From Streptomyces halstedii (lineage in GTDB: Bacteria; Actinomycetota; Actinomycetes; Streptomycetales; Streptomycetaceae), in NCBI GenBank assembly GCA_000720535.1, contig JOAZ01000016.1, forward strand, positions 98,880-162,879: 64,000 nucleotides of DNA. Direction: 5' to 3'. A model generated the notes under the pieces. It was given only the letters and a program-made list of their open reading frames with translations. It had not been told where the DNA came from and searched no databases. Positions within the stretch are counted from its first letter, which is position 1, and the number at the start of each line of letters is the position of its first letter. Below are positions 9,733 through 17,869 of this stretch, piece by piece. The position numbers and the translations under genes were made by a program.

Positions 9733-10953
9733 TCAGTCCAGTTCCGCCAGCGCGCACACCAGGGCACGCCCTTCCTGGGCGCGTCGCCGCAGCAGCAGAG
9801 CGGCGACCGTGTGCAGTTCCCCCCAGGCGTGGGGGCGGCCGATCTCCGACGCGTCGTCGATGACGCCCAGCGCGGTGGACAGGGCGACGTCGGCCTCACC
9901 CGCACCGGCGTACGCGTGGGCCAGACACGCCCCGTACCAGGCTCTGTCCCGTCGGAAGCCAGGGCCGAATCCGGCCAGACCCGCCACCAGGTTGTCCACG
10001 GCACCGGACCAGTTCTTCATGTGCGTGTCGGCCATACCGCGTTGCGCCGAGAACCACGACTCGCCGTAGAAGTACAGCCAGGGCGGAACGTCCACGGCAC
10101 GCGCGATCATCTGCTGGGCCTCGTCCAGTCTCCGGTAGGCCTCCACCGCCTCGCCTTCGAGCGCGTGCCCACGCCCCGCCATCTGGACCGCCATGGCCCT
10201 GGTCGCCGCACTCGCCCCCGGTGTGACCGCCGCCGCCTCCCCGAGCCGGACACAGCGGCGGCCCTGCGCGTTCGACCAGGCCAGGTGTGCCTTCATGCTC
10301 AGGGTGGTGGCGGCCATGTCGCCGTGGCCGGACTCCAGCGCCCAGTCGTAGGAACGGTCGAACCAGCCGAGCGCCACGGTCGCGTTGTCCTGGTCCTGAG
10401 CCATCCAGGCGAGGAACTGGGCGTACTCCGCCATGAGTTTCACCAGGCGGTCCGCGTGCGGCCCGCGCGCCTGGTCGTAGAGACCGGCCACCGCCTGGAA
10501 CTGCGCGGCGACGACGCGGTTCATGACCCGCGAGCCCAACGTGTCCTCGGCCCGGCGGTGCTCGGCCAGCAGGCGTTCCATCGCGTCCAGCGAGGCGGCG
10601 TCCAGCCTCACTCCGCCTTCGGCCACGCGTCGCAGCCGATCCGCCTCGGGTTCCGCCACCGCCCCCGGTAGCACGAGGGATGGCAGGGGCAGGTTAGAGG
10701 CGGCACCGACGCGCAGTTCGGGCGGTACGCCCAGTCCTTCGATGATCCGTTGACGCACCTCGACCGAAGTGACCTGCCGTCGCCGGTTCTCGATCGCCGA
10801 AACGTCCGGCTGTGCCAGGCCGACGAGCGCGCCGAGCCTGCTCTGACTGCTCCGGGTGGCGGCCCGCCAGCCCTTCAGCAGGGCCGGCCAGTCCTCGGCC
10901 GCCGCCGCGGCCCGCAGATCGGGAAGCGCCCATACGTTCAACTCCGGCTCCAT
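9733..10953 (-). CDS. XRE-family helix-turn-helix regulator with C-terminal TPR-like domain
   Basis: About 406 aa from the ATG at 10951-10953. An XRE helix-turn-helix is visible at about residues 35-90 (SRLGALVGLAQPDVSAIENRR), followed by a long helical region with repeat-like helices resembling the TPR-type sensor half of many Streptomyces XRE regulators. The start is supported by a good -10 (TATATT, 10960-10965 on the minus strand) lying 6 nt before the ATG, which suggests a leaderless transcript. An inverted repeat overlaps that -10, pointing to autorepression. Two small rightward genes lie directly upstream and are candidate targets. The ligand and process are unknown. Confidence 0.85.
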   Translation of the reverse strand: MEPELNVWALPDLRAAAAAEDWPALLKGWRAATRSSQSRLGALVGLAQPDVSAIENRRRQVTSVEVRQRIIEGLGVPPELRVGAASNLPLPSLVLPGAVAEPEADRLRRVAEGGVRLDAASLDAMERLLAEHRRAEDTLGSRVMNRVVAAQFQAVAGLYDQARGPHADRLVKLMAEYAQFLAWMAQDQDNATVALGWFDRSYDWALESGHGDMAATTLSMKAHLAWSNAQGRRCVRLGEAAAVTPGASAATRAMAVQMAGRGHALEGEAVEAYRRLDEAQQMIARAVDVPPWLYFYGESWFSAQRGMADTHMKNWSGAVDNLVAGLAGFGPGFRRDRAWYGACLAHAYAGAGEADVALSTALGVIDDASEIGRPHAWGELHTVAALLLRRRAQEGRALVCALAELD

Positions 10954-10961
10954 GCCCGAAA

Positions 10962-10978
10962 TATAGGACGGCCCTATA
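10962..10978. promoter_or_regulatory. Inverted repeat over the XRE gene promoter
   Basis: TATAGG and CCTATA arms are separated by 5 bp. The repeat overlaps the putative -10 hexamer of the leftward XRE gene and lies about 130 bp upstream of the rightward 52-aa gene. Autoregulation is inferred from position only. Confidence 0.5.
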
Positions 10979-11107
10979 GGAAGCGGCGGTGGATCAGCCC
11001 GTCCACCACCCGACATGGTGGACGCACACCGGCCCCGTTGCCTGCCACGGCAGGCGGACGGCGCACCTGTGCCCGTACCTCCTCCGCCCCTGTGGAAGGA
11101 CCGCCCG

Positions 11108-11266
11108 ATGCCTCCGTACGACCAACCCCGTCAAGACGAACCCCCACTCCGGCTCCCCGAACCGCCCCCGCCGCCCAGCCCCGCTCTCCTGCGCCGCGCG
11201 GAGCGGGGCTGGGCGGAGTTCCTGCGCCGGGCCGAGGGTCCCGTCAGGACGGGGGACGCCTCGTGA
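11108..11266 (+). CDS. 52-aa conserved-type hypothetical protein, first of a coupled pair
   Basis: A small gene with a strong ribosome-binding site (GGAAGGA, 7 nt before ATG 11108). The product is Pro-rich at its start (residues 10-25, EPPPPPSP) and then forms a short amphipathic helix (ALLRRAERGWAEFLRRAEG). There is no signal peptide or membrane segment. Its stop overlaps a GTG start (GTGA, 11263-11266) for the next small gene, so the two are probably made together. The position behind a divergent XRE regulator suggests control by that regulator. I do not recognise a family; the function is unknown. Confidence 0.65.
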   Translation: MPPYDQPRQDEPPLRLPEPPPPPSPALLRRAERGWAEFLRRAEGPVRTGDAS

Positions 11267-11499
11267 ACCCGTCCGGCGCCTCCGGGTACGAACCCCACCC
11301 GCTGCTCCACACCCGCGTACGGGACATCCCCAGCCGTACCGAGGGCGAGTTGACGGCCGTCACCCGTGAACACCACCGCGGCGGCGTGCGGCGCATCGCG
11401 CACATCCGGCCCGCCGGCGGCGTGGAGTTCGCCACCTCGGCCGAGAACATCGAGCCCGCCCCCGGACCGGTCCCTCCCCCGCCCGGTGACCCGCGCTGA
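11263..11499 (+). CDS. 78-aa hypothetical protein, second of a coupled pair
   Basis: Starts at the GTG overlapping the stop of the 52-aa gene. The product has a folded-looking core (LLHTRVRDIPSRTEGELTAV and VRRIAHIRPAGGVEFAT) with alternating charged and hydrophobic residues, and a disordered Pro-rich C-terminus. No known catalytic motif or membrane segment is visible. Pairs of small proteins next to XRE regulators are common in Streptomyces (for example DUF397-type partners), but this sequence is not one I can place. The coding call rests on the 4-nt coupling and codon bias. Confidence 0.6.
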   Translation: MNPSGASGYEPHPLLHTRVRDIPSRTEGELTAVTREHHRGGVRRIAHIRPAGGVEFATSAENIEPAPGPVPPPPGDPR

Positions 11500-11561
11500 A
11501 CGCCTCCGGGCGGGGCAGGCGGCTTTGGGTACTGTTGCCATCCCGCCCTCAGGAGTCGCCC

Positions 11562-12380
11562 ATGACCACCGCCTTCCGCCGGAGCGACCGCAGCGACCGG
11601 CGGATCAGTCCGATCTTCCTCGGCATCGCCGCCGTGACGGCCGTGGCGGGCTGGGCGGTGTGGACGGACTTCGCCGGGCAGGCCGGATTCGCGGTCTTCC
11701 TCTTCGTCACCTCGGCCTGGATCGTCTCGCTCTGCCTGCACGAGTACGCGCACGCGCGCACCGCCCTGCACAGCGGGGACATCTCGATCGGGGCGAAGGG
11801 CTACCTCACGCTCAACCCGCTGAAGTACACGCACGCCCTGCTGAGCATCGTGCTGCCGGTGCTCTTCGTCATCATGGGCGGCATCGGTCTGCCGGGCGGC
11901 GCGGTCTACATCGAGCGGGGCCGGATCAGCGGGCGGTGGAAGCACAGCCTGATCTCGGCGGCCGGTCCGCTGACCAACGTCCTGTTCGCGCTGGTGTGCA
12001 CGGCGCCGTTCTGGCTGCACGCGCTGGACGGGGTCCCGCTGACCTTCCGGCTCGCGCTGGCGTTCCTGGCGCTGCTCCAGGTGACGGCCGCGATCCTGAA
12101 CTTCCTGCCGGTGCCGGGCCTGGACGGATACGGCGTGATCGAGCCGTGGCTCTCCTACCGGGTCCGGAGCCAGGTGGCGCCGTTCGCGCCGTTCGGGCTG
12201 ATCGCGGTCTTCGCGCTGCTGTGGGTCCCGGAGGTGAACACGGTGTTCTTCGACGCCGTGCACGCGCTGCTGCGGGGGCTCGGGGTCAGCGAGTTCGAGA
12301 CGTACTGCGGGCTGGACACCTACCGCTTCTGGCAGGAGTGGTTCGGCGAGGGGAACCCGGTGTGCGCGGTCCGGACCTGA
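11562..12380 (+). CDS. M50/site-2 protease-type membrane metallopeptidase
   Basis: A 272-aa polytopic membrane protein. The zinc-binding HEYAH (residues 60-64) lies in a hydrophobic helix and the third ligand motif N-x-x-P-x-P-x-L-D-G is at 180-189, the two hallmarks of site-2 proteases that cleave within membranes. Five to six hydrophobic segments are visible. There is no PDZ domain, which places it with the small rhomboid-sized M50B group. The start is set by AGGAG 8 nt upstream of ATG 11562, and a -10-like TACTGT lies about 30 bp upstream. The gene ends 1 bp from the convergent small membrane gene. The substrate is unknown. Confidence 0.88.
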   Translation: MTTAFRRSDRSDRRISPIFLGIAAVTAVAGWAVWTDFAGQAGFAVFLFVTSAWIVSLCLHEYAHARTALHSGDISIGAKGYLTLNPLKYTHALLSIVLPVLFVIMGGIGLPGGAVYIERGRISGRWKHSLISAAGPLTNVLFALVCTAPFWLHALDGVPLTFRLALAFLALLQVTAAILNFLPVPGLDGYGVIEPWLSYRVRSQVAPFAPFGLIAVFALLWVPEVNTVFFDAVHALLRGLGVSEFETYCGLDTYRFWQEWFGEGNPVCAVRT

Positions 12381-12381
12381 G

Positions 12382-12564
12382 TCAGGCGGCCGCTTCCGCG
12401 CGCATCCTGTTCCGGCGGACGTAGAACCACGTCATGTTCGACGAGAGACCGACCAGCAGCACCCAGACGATCCCGAGGACGACGCCGCCCTGGACGAAGG
12501 AGACCACCGCGGCCACCAGGGCGAGCAGGCAGACGACGAGGGAGTAGAGAGCGAGGCGGGGCAT
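12382..12564 (-). CDS. 60-aa two-helix membrane protein
   Basis: A small protein with two hydrophobic segments (about residues 5-24 and 26-43) joined by a short FVQGG turn and a basic C-terminus (YVRRNRMRAEAAA), so both ends probably face the cytoplasm. A Shine-Dalgarno AGGAG lies 8 nt before the ATG at 12562-12564. It is convergent with the M50 protease gene. No family function is known to me. Confidence 0.7.
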   Translation of the reverse strand: MPRLALYSLVVCLLALVAAVVSFVQGGVVLGIVWVLLVGLSSNMTWFYVRRNRMRAEAAA

Positions 12565-12649
12565 GGGGGCGGGTGCTCCTGTCGGCGGACGGTGCGCGGT
12601 CCCGTCCAGTGTCCCCCATACCCGTACCGCCTCGGGGAAGGGGCCCCGC

Positions 12650-13360
12650 TCACACGTCGGTGGTACGCAGTCCCGCGTGCGCCTTGTAGCGGCGGTTGAC
12701 CGAGATCAGGTTCGCGACCAGGGACTCGACCTGGTGGGCGTTGCGGAGCCGGCCGGCGAAGATCCCGCGCATGCCGGGGATGCGGTTCGCGAGCGCCTGC
12801 ACGGTGTCGGTATCGGCGCGGGCCTCGCCCAGGACCAGGACGTCGGTGTCGATCTCCTGGACCGACTCGTCCTGGAGCAGGACCGCCGACAGGTGGTGGA
12901 AGGCGGCGGTGACCCGGGAGTCGGGCAGCAGGGCGGCGGCCTGCTCGGCGGCGCTGCCCTCCTCGGGCGTGAGGGCGAAGGCGCCCTTCTTGTCGAAGCC
13001 GAGCGGGTTGACGCAGTCGACGACGATCTTCCCGGCGAGGTCCTCGCGCAGGGCCTCCAGCGTCTTGGCGTGGCCCTCCCACGGCACGGCGACGATGACG
13101 AGGTCGCTGCGGCGGGCGCACACGGCGTTCTCGGCGCCCTCGACGCCGTGGCCGAGTTCGGCGGCGGCGGCCTCGGCGCGTTCGGCGGCCCGGGAGCCGA
13201 TGACGACCTTCTGCCCGGCGCGGGCGAGGCGGTAGGCGAGGCCACGGCCCTGCGGTCCGGTGCCGCCGATGACACCGACGGTCAGGCCGGAGACGTCGGG
13301 GAGGTCCCAGGGGTCCTTGGCGGGGGGCTTGGGGGCGCTGCCGCTGTCATGCGTAGTCAT
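12650..13360 (-). CDS. F420-dependent NADP reductase-like protein (NpdG family)
   Basis: A 236-aa cytosolic oxidoreductase that would exchange hydride between coenzyme F420 and NADP(H). After a short linker, a Rossmann fold starts with TVGVIGGTGPQGRGLAYRLA (about 26-45), followed by VVIGSR (NADP phosphate binding) and VIVAVPWEGHAKTLEAL. The later VVDCVNPLGFDKKG, AFHHLSA and VLVLGE segments are typical of NpdG/FNO proteins. The start is ATG 13358-13360. F420 cofactor use is inferred from the family and is common in Streptomyces. There is no operon partner; the upstream gene is divergent. Confidence 0.85.
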   Translation of the reverse strand: MTTHDSGSAPKPPAKDPWDLPDVSGLTVGVIGGTGPQGRGLAYRLARAGQKVVIGSRAAERAEAAAAELGHGVEGAENAVCARRSDLVIVAVPWEGHAKTLEALREDLAGKIVVDCVNPLGFDKKGAFALTPEEGSAAEQAAALLPDSRVTAAFHHLSAVLLQDESVQEIDTDVLVLGEARADTDTVQALANRIPGMRGIFAGRLRNAHQVESLVANLISVNRRYKAHAGLRTTDV

Positions 13361-13526
13361 GGCCCCGACACTACTGCCAGGTAGGAGCCGTCCCCGGAGC
13401 GGCTGCCACTGTGTGGGACCGGTCACCGCGACGGGTGACCGGAGGCCGACCGCCGGAACTCCCCGTTCGAGTGGTCCGGTGGGACAAGCCCTCGCCCCGG
13501 GGCGGTCGGCGGCATGATGCCGGACC

Positions 13527-14126
13527 ATGGATGCCGTACGTGTCGCGACGCTGCGTGAAGTACTCGCCGGAACCCGGTGGCCCACGGCCGCCCGGGGGTT
13601 CGCCCGGACCCTGCGGTCCTCGGTCGAACCGCAGGGCGGCGGGCTGTTACTGGTCGGGACAGAGGTGTACGAACCGTGGCACATGGCCGCCCATCTGGTG
13701 GACGAGTCCACCTGGTCGGGCCTGCCGCAACTGCGTCCCACGCTGGTACGCCACCGGGCCCGGCCCGACGACCCGGCGCACCTGGCGGTCGGCCTGGGCC
13801 GGATCGAGGCGGCCGGGCGGGGCGAGACGCTGCTCGTCGTCGCCCCGCAGCGCCCGCGCGGCAGCCTTCTGGAGCGGGTGCACGACGCCCGCCGTGCGGG
13901 GGCGACCGTCCTGGCGCTGGAGGGCGGCGACCCGGAGCTGCGGAGCCTGGCGCACGAGGCGCTGACCGTGACCGCCGAGGACGAGGTGGACCTCGACACC
14001 GTCCAGCACCTGGTGAGCGCGGCGGCGGGAGAGAACGGCACGCCCACGCGGGGCCGGGGCACGTTCCGGGACCGGCTGTCCCGGCTGGCCGACCAGCTGA
14101 CGGCCCCGCCTCCGGCACGCTGGTGA
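13527..14126 (+). CDS. 199-aa conserved hypothetical protein
   Basis: A soluble protein with alternating beta-alpha character. Segments such as GGLLLVGTEVYEPWHM, ETLLVVAPQRPRGSLLERV and AGATVLALEGGDPELRSLAHEAL resemble a nucleotide-sugar or SIS-like alpha/beta fold, but no complete motif can be identified. There is no signal peptide. A CATGAT hexamer 8 nt before the ATG could be the -10 of a leaderless promoter. The gene sits between a divergent F420 reductase and a rightward MFS gene, separated from the latter by a short tandem repeat array. Function unknown. Confidence 0.7.
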   Translation: MDAVRVATLREVLAGTRWPTAARGFARTLRSSVEPQGGGLLLVGTEVYEPWHMAAHLVDESTWSGLPQLRPTLVRHRARPDDPAHLAVGLGRIEAAGRGETLLVVAPQRPRGSLLERVHDARRAGATVLALEGGDPELRSLAHEALTVTAEDEVDLDTVQHLVSAAAGENGTPTRGRGTFRDRLSRLADQLTAPPPARW

Positions 14127-14167
14127 CGGCGCGGGGCCCGGGGACGGCGGTTCGGGCCCGGCGGCGC

Positions 14168-14231
14168 CCGTAGAGAGGGGGCGGCGGCCCGTAGAGAGGG
14201 GGCGGCGGGCCGTAGAGAGGGGGCGGCGCCG
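14168..14231. repeat. Three-copy tandem repeat (unit about 22 bp) upstream of MFS gene
   Basis: Three near-identical units built on CGTAGAGAGGGGGCGGCGG lie end to end just before the MFS start. They contain purine-rich runs that could confuse ribosome-binding-site prediction. No function is evident. Confidence 0.8.
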
Positions 14232-14257
14232 CCCGGCAACGAGCTACGGGCTCGCCC

Positions 14258-15673
14258 GTGACAGCGACCGCGCGCGTCCGGGGCCCGGGAAACCCGGTTG
14301 CCTCCGACCCGCCGGCCCGCGCACCATGGCCCTTCGTGATCTCTCGTCTTCTCCCCGACCTCTCCCCCTGGAGGTCCTCCGCCGACTTCCGGCTCCTCTG
14401 GATCCAGGGGCTGGTCACCTACTTCGGCAGCTTCATGGCGCTGATCGCCCTGCCGTTGCAGATCAAGGACCTCACCGGGTCGCCGCTCGCCGTCGGGGCG
14501 ATGGGCGCGGTGGAGCTGGTGCCGCTGGTCGTCTTCGGGCTGTACGGCGGGGCGCTGGCCGACTCCGCGGACCGCCGCAAGGTCATCCTGGGCACCGAGG
14601 CGGGGCTGGGCCTGCTGGCCGTCGTCCTGCTGGCGAACGCGCTGGCCCCGGACCCGGCCCTCTGGCCGCTGTACGTGGTGGCCGGCGGGGTGTCCGCGCT
14701 GGCCGGGCTGCAACGGCCCGCGCTGGACTCGCTGATGGCCCGGATCGTGCCGCACGAGCAGCAGACGGCGGCCGCCGCGCTGAACTCGCTGCGCTGGCAG
14801 GTCGGCGCGATCGCGGGCCCCTCGCTGGCCGGTCTCGTGGTGGCCTACGCCGGGCACGCCACGGCGTACGGGGTCACCGTCGTCACGTTCGGCCTCTCCG
14901 TGGTGCTCTGCCTGCGGCTGACGGCGGCCCCGCCCGCCCGTGACGCCCGGAAGCCGTCGCTGCGGGGCATCGCGGAGGGCGCGCGGTACGCGTGGAGCCG
15001 GCCCGTGCTGCTGGGGACGTACGCGATCGACATGGCGGCGATGTTCTTCGCCTTCCCGAACACGATCTTCCCGTTCCTCGCGGACGAGCTGGACGCGCAG
15101 TGGTCGCTGGGTCTGATGTACGCGGCCGGGTCGGTGGGTTCGCTGGTGCTGGGGCTGACCAGCGGGTGGACCTCGCGGGTGCGGCGGCACGGGCTGTTCG
15201 TCGTGGGGGGCGCGGCGGGCTGGGGGCTGGCCATCGCGGCGGCCGGGTGGTTCGACGACGTCTGGCTGGTGCTGCTCTGCCTGGGCTTCGCCGGGGCGGG
15301 CGACATGCTCAGCGGGCTCGGCCGGTCCACCATCTGGAACCAGACCGTCCCGGACGAGCTGCGCGGCCGGCTGGCGGGCATCGAGGTGCTCTCGTACAGC
15401 GTGGGCCCGCAGCTGGGGCAGGTCCGGGCGGGCGCGATGGCCGGGTGGACGGGGACCCGGTCCGCGATCTGGACCGGCGGGGTGGCGTGTGTCGCCTCGG
15501 TGGCGCTGCTGTCGGCGGCGCTGCCGAAGCTGCTCACGTACGACTCCGCGACGGACGAGGACGCGGCCCGCAGGCGAGCGGCCCACGCCGACCGCACCGG
15601 CCGCGCCCCGGAGCCCGACGCCCCGCCCGCCCCGGAGCCGGGCGCCTCCCCCGCCGCGGAGTCCGGCGTCTAG
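14258..15673 (+). CDS. MFS transporter of the EntS/MFS_3 type
   Basis: A 471-aa membrane protein with 12 predicted helices. FRLLWIQGLVTYFGSFMALIALPLQI at helix 1 and GGALADSADRRKVIL (motif A variant) are typical of the enterobactin-exporter EntS/MFS_3 group, as is the GLQRPALDSLMARIVP segment. The C-terminal 40 residues are Pro/Glu/Ala-rich and cytosolic. The GTG at 14258 is the longest sensible start, but it has no clear Shine-Dalgarno. A downstream GTG at 14336 (VISRLLPDLSPW) is a possible alternative. The substrate is not predictable; siderophores or drugs are typical for relatives. Confidence 0.85.
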   Translation: MTATARVRGPGNPVASDPPARAPWPFVISRLLPDLSPWRSSADFRLLWIQGLVTYFGSFMALIALPLQIKDLTGSPLAVGAMGAVELVPLVVFGLYGGALADSADRRKVILGTEAGLGLLAVVLLANALAPDPALWPLYVVAGGVSALAGLQRPALDSLMARIVPHEQQTAAAALNSLRWQVGAIAGPSLAGLVVAYAGHATAYGVTVVTFGLSVVLCLRLTAAPPARDARKPSLRGIAEGARYAWSRPVLLGTYAIDMAAMFFAFPNTIFPFLADELDAQWSLGLMYAAGSVGSLVLGLTSGWTSRVRRHGLFVVGGAAGWGLAIAAAGWFDDVWLVLLCLGFAGAGDMLSGLGRSTIWNQTVPDELRGRLAGIEVLSYSVGPQLGQVRAGAMAGWTGTRSAIWTGGVACVASVALLSAALPKLLTYDSATDEDAARRRAAHADRTGRAPEPDAPPAPEPGASPAAESGV

Positions 15674-15697
15674 ACAGGCCGAGGGGACCGGGCCGAC

Positions 15698-15825
15698 GGC
15701 TGCCGGTCCCCCGGGGGCGCGGGCCTGACAGCGGCTGCCATGACCCCGACGCGGGCCGGACGGCGGCTGCCGCGGCCGGGCGCGGGCCGGACGGGGGCTG
15801 CCGGTCCCCCGGGGCGGCGGGCCTG
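15698..15825. repeat. Pair of about 30-bp direct repeats in intergenic DNA
   Basis: Copies at 15698-15727 and 15796-15825 share GGCTGCCGGTCCCCCGGGG followed by a GC-rich GGGCCTG end. They sit between two convergent genes in the only sizeable gap there. They may form alternative hairpins acting as a terminator. Nothing else is visible in this gap. Confidence 0.6.
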
Positions 15826-15831
15826 GGTGGC

Positions 15832-16056
15832 CTAGTCCGGGGTCTCCTCCGTGCGGTCGTGCCACTTCGGGTCGTTCTCCCATTCGAGGTTCCGCTCACG
15901 CGCGGTGTCCATCGCGTGCTGCGCCTCCTCGCGGGAGGTGTACGGGCCGAAGCGGTCCTTCGCCGGGCAGTCGGGGCCTTCCTCGACCTTCTGGTGGACC
16001 AGGCAGTAGTACCACTCGCCCGGTTTGCCGACCGTGCGCTTCTTGAACAGGGCCAT
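15832..16056 (-). CDS. 74-aa conserved hypothetical protein (SPOR-like small protein)
   Basis: A small soluble protein from ATG 16054-16056 with AAAGGATCC as ribosome-binding site. The core [22 protein letters not shown] and [20 protein letters not shown] resembles the end of a SPOR-type fold (strand, then helix with a GPY...EA motif). Two cysteines (CLVHQ...DCPAK) could bind metal. It is divergent from map, with only 58 bp between the starts, so they share a promoter region. Function unknown. Confidence 0.75.
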   Translation of the reverse strand: MALFKKRTVGKPGEWYYCLVHQKVEEGPDCPAKDRFGPYTSREEAQHAMDTARERNLEWENDPKWHDRTEETPD

Positions 16057-16101
16057 CGACGGATCCTTTCCTCGCTGCCATGGTGCCCCGAGCCCGCTGG
16101 T

Positions 16102-16115
16102 TAGACTCGTTGACA
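16102..16115 (+). promoter_or_regulatory. -10 element and likely leaderless start of map
   Basis: TAGACT at 16102-16107 fits a Streptomyces -10 and lies 7 nt before the ATG of map, which has no Shine-Dalgarno sequence. A leaderless mRNA beginning at or just before the ATG is the simplest reading. Confidence 0.45.
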
Positions 16116-16972
16116 TGTCTGGTCAGTCGCTTCTCGTGCCCGGGGAGATCACCCCCGTCCGTTCCGTCCCCGGAAACATCCGGCGCCCCGAGTACGTGGG
16201 GAAGCCCGCTCCCACCCCGTACACCGGGCCGGAGATCCAGGACCCCGACACCGTGGAACGCATGCGGATCGCGGGCCGGATCGCCGCGCGGGCGATGGAG
16301 GAGGCCGCCAAGCACATCGTCCCCGGCGTCACCACCGACGAACTCGACCGGATCGCCCACGCGTTCATGGTCGACCACGGGGCGTACCCCTCGACCCTCG
16401 GCTACCGGGGCTTCCCCAAGTCCCTGTGCACCTCGATCAACGAGGTGATCTGCCACGGCATCCCCGACTCCACGGTGGTGCGGGACGGCGACATCGTGAA
16501 CCTCGACGTCACCGCCTACATCGGCGGGGTGCACGGCGACAACAACGCCACCTATCTCTGCGGTGACGTCGACGAGGAGTCGCGGCTGCTCGTCGAGCGC
16601 ACCCGCGAGGCGCTGAACCGCGCCATCAAGGCGGTACGGCCCGGCCGGCAGATCAACGTCATCGGCCGGGTCATCGAGTCGTACGCCAAGCGGTTCGGGT
16701 ACGGCGTGGTGCGGGACTTCACCGGGCACGGCATCAACACCTCGTTCCACTCCGGCCTCATCGTCCCGCACTACGACAGCCCGCACGCGACGACGGTGAT
16801 GCGGCCCGGGATGACGTTCACCATCGAGCCGATGCTGACGCTCGGGACGCACGAGTACGACCTGTGGGAGGACGGCTGGACCGTGGTCACCAAGGACCGC
16901 AGGCGGACCGCGCAGTTCGAGCACACACTGGTGGTGACCGAGACCGGGGCGGAGATCCTGACCCTTCCGTGA
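16115..16972 (+). CDS. map: Type I methionine aminopeptidase
   Basis: Removes the initiator methionine from nascent proteins. The 285-aa product has the pita-bread fold landmarks: [27 protein letters not shown], the [22 protein letters not shown] stretch carrying the substrate-binding His, the metal ligands in [26 protein letters not shown] and the final E of FEHTLVV. An N-terminal extension of about 40 residues ([18 protein letters not shown]) matches the type Ic form of actinobacteria, which includes a short PxxP-containing lead. A perfect hairpin follows the stop. Streptomyces often has several map genes, so essentiality cannot be inferred. Confidence 0.95.
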   Translation: MSGQSLLVPGEITPVRSVPGNIRRPEYVGKPAPTPYTGPEIQDPDTVERMRIAGRIAARAMEEAAKHIVPGVTTDELDRIAHAFMVDHGAYPSTLGYRGFPKSLCTSINEVICHGIPDSTVVRDGDIVNLDVTAYIGGVHGDNNATYLCGDVDEESRLLVERTREALNRAIKAVRPGRQINVIGRVIESYAKRFGYGVVRDFTGHGINTSFHSGLIVPHYDSPHATTVMRPGMTFTIEPMLTLGTHEYDLWEDGWTVVTKDRRRTAQFEHTLVVTETGAEILTLP

Positions 16973-16975
16973 GAC

Positions 16976-16999
16976 GGCGCCCGGTCCGGGCCGGGCGCC
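16976..16999 (+). terminator. Hairpin downstream of map
   Basis: A 9-bp perfect GC stem (GGCGCCCGG / CCGGGCGCC) with a 6-nt loop begins 4 bp after the map stop codon. There is no T-tract. Confidence 0.7.
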
Positions 17000-17066
17000 C
17001 CACCAGGAGGTTTGCCGGGAGGCCGCTCCGGGGGAGTTTTACCGACAAGCAGTCGGGAACCTGTTG

Positions 17067-17084
17067 ACTTAGGTGAGCCTAAGT
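17067..17084. promoter_or_regulatory. Iron box (DmdR/DtxR-type operator) upstream of heme oxygenase
   Basis: An 18-bp interrupted palindrome with arms ACTTAGG and CCTAAGT. On the minus strand it reads TTAGGCTCACCTAA, which fits the second half of the known Streptomyces DmdR1 consensus. It overlaps a possible -35 (TTGACT, 17065-17070). Iron-dependent repression of the heme oxygenase is the inferred role. Confidence 0.75.
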
Positions 17085-17096
17085 AGGAGGATCGGT

Positions 17097-17243
17097 GTGC
17101 CGGTAGGCGCTGCGCACGCAGCGGACACCGGCGATATTTCCGCATCTGTACGGACTTCCCGTCCCTTCTTGGCCCTCGGAGGCCCGCCTTGGACGCAACC
17201 GCCACCCCCGCGACCGCTCCCAGCACCCCTTTCTCGACGCTGA
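17097..17243 (+). other. Candidate upstream ORF overlapping the heme oxygenase start
   Basis: A GTG at 17097 has a better-placed Shine-Dalgarno (GGAGG, 17086-17090, 6 nt away) than the heme oxygenase TTG itself. It opens a 48-codon frame ending at 17243, 52 bp inside the heme oxygenase gene in another frame. The encoded peptide is Pro-rich at its C-terminus with no recognisable domain. It could be a leader peptide or simply chance; the frame has no independent support. Confidence 0.3.
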
Positions 17244-17869
17244 TCCGCACCGCGTCGCACGAACAGCACACCGAGGCGGAGTCCTCCACCTTCATGAGCG
17301 ACATGCTCGGCGGACGGCTCGGGGTGGACGCCTACACGCGCTACACGGAGCAGCTGTGGTTCGTCTACCGCGCGCTGGAGGACGGCGCCGACGCCCTGCG
17401 CGCGGACCCGGTGGCCGGGCCGTTCATACGGCCGGAGCTGATGCGCTCGGCGGAGCTGGAGCGCGACCTCGCCCATCTGCGGGGCGAGGGCTGGCGTGAG
17501 GGCCTGGAGCCGCTGCCCGCCACGGCCGCGTACGCCGAGCGGGTCGCCGAGTGCGCCCGTGACTGGCCGGCCGGTTATGTGGCGCACCACTACACCCGCT
17601 ACCTCGGGGACCTCTCCGGCGGCCAGATCATCCGGGGCACGGCGGAGAAGACCTGGGGCTTCGAGCGCAAGGGCGACGGCGTGCGCTTCTACGTCTTCGA
17701 GGGGATCTCCAACCCGGCCGCCTTCAAGCGGGAGTACCGGGAGCTGCTGGACGCGGTGAACGCCGACGACCTGGAGAAGCAGCGTGTCATCGACGAGTGC
17801 AAGCGCGCCTTCGCGCTGAACACCGCCGTCTTCCGTGAGCTGGGCGAGGTGTTCCCGCTCAGCGCCTGA
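17189..17869 (+). CDS. hmuO: Biliverdin-producing heme oxygenase
   Basis: Opens heme to biliverdin, CO and free iron in the cytosol. The 226-aa product aligns by eye with corynebacterial HmuO: proximal His27 in HEQHTEAESSTFM, then SDMLGGRLGVDAYTRYTEQLWFVY, and the distal-helix signature YLGDLSGGQ. The start is TTG at 17189-17191 with GGAGG about 7 nt upstream; no ATG or GTG fits. An iron box lies about 105 bp upstream and the HtaA/HmuTUV heme-uptake genes begin 0.9 kb downstream, so iron-starvation control and a heme-iron supply role are well supported. The last 11 bp overlap the convergent PhzF-like gene. Confidence 0.92.
   Translation: MDATATPATAPSTPFSTLIRTASHEQHTEAESSTFMSDMLGGRLGVDAYTRYTEQLWFVYRALEDGADALRADPVAGPFIRPELMRSAELERDLAHLRGEGWREGLEPLPATAAYAERVAECARDWPAGYVAHHYTRYLGDLSGGQIIRGTAEKTWGFERKGDGVRFYVFEGISNPAAFKREYRELLDAVNADDLEKQRVIDECKRAFALNTAVFRELGEVFPLSA

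Noticed and set aside
13361-15883. Long leftward extension upstream of the F420 reductase gene
   Set aside because: The frame stays open only because of high GC content. The conserved N-terminus and a good ATG place the start at 13360, and the extension is antisense to two rightward genes.
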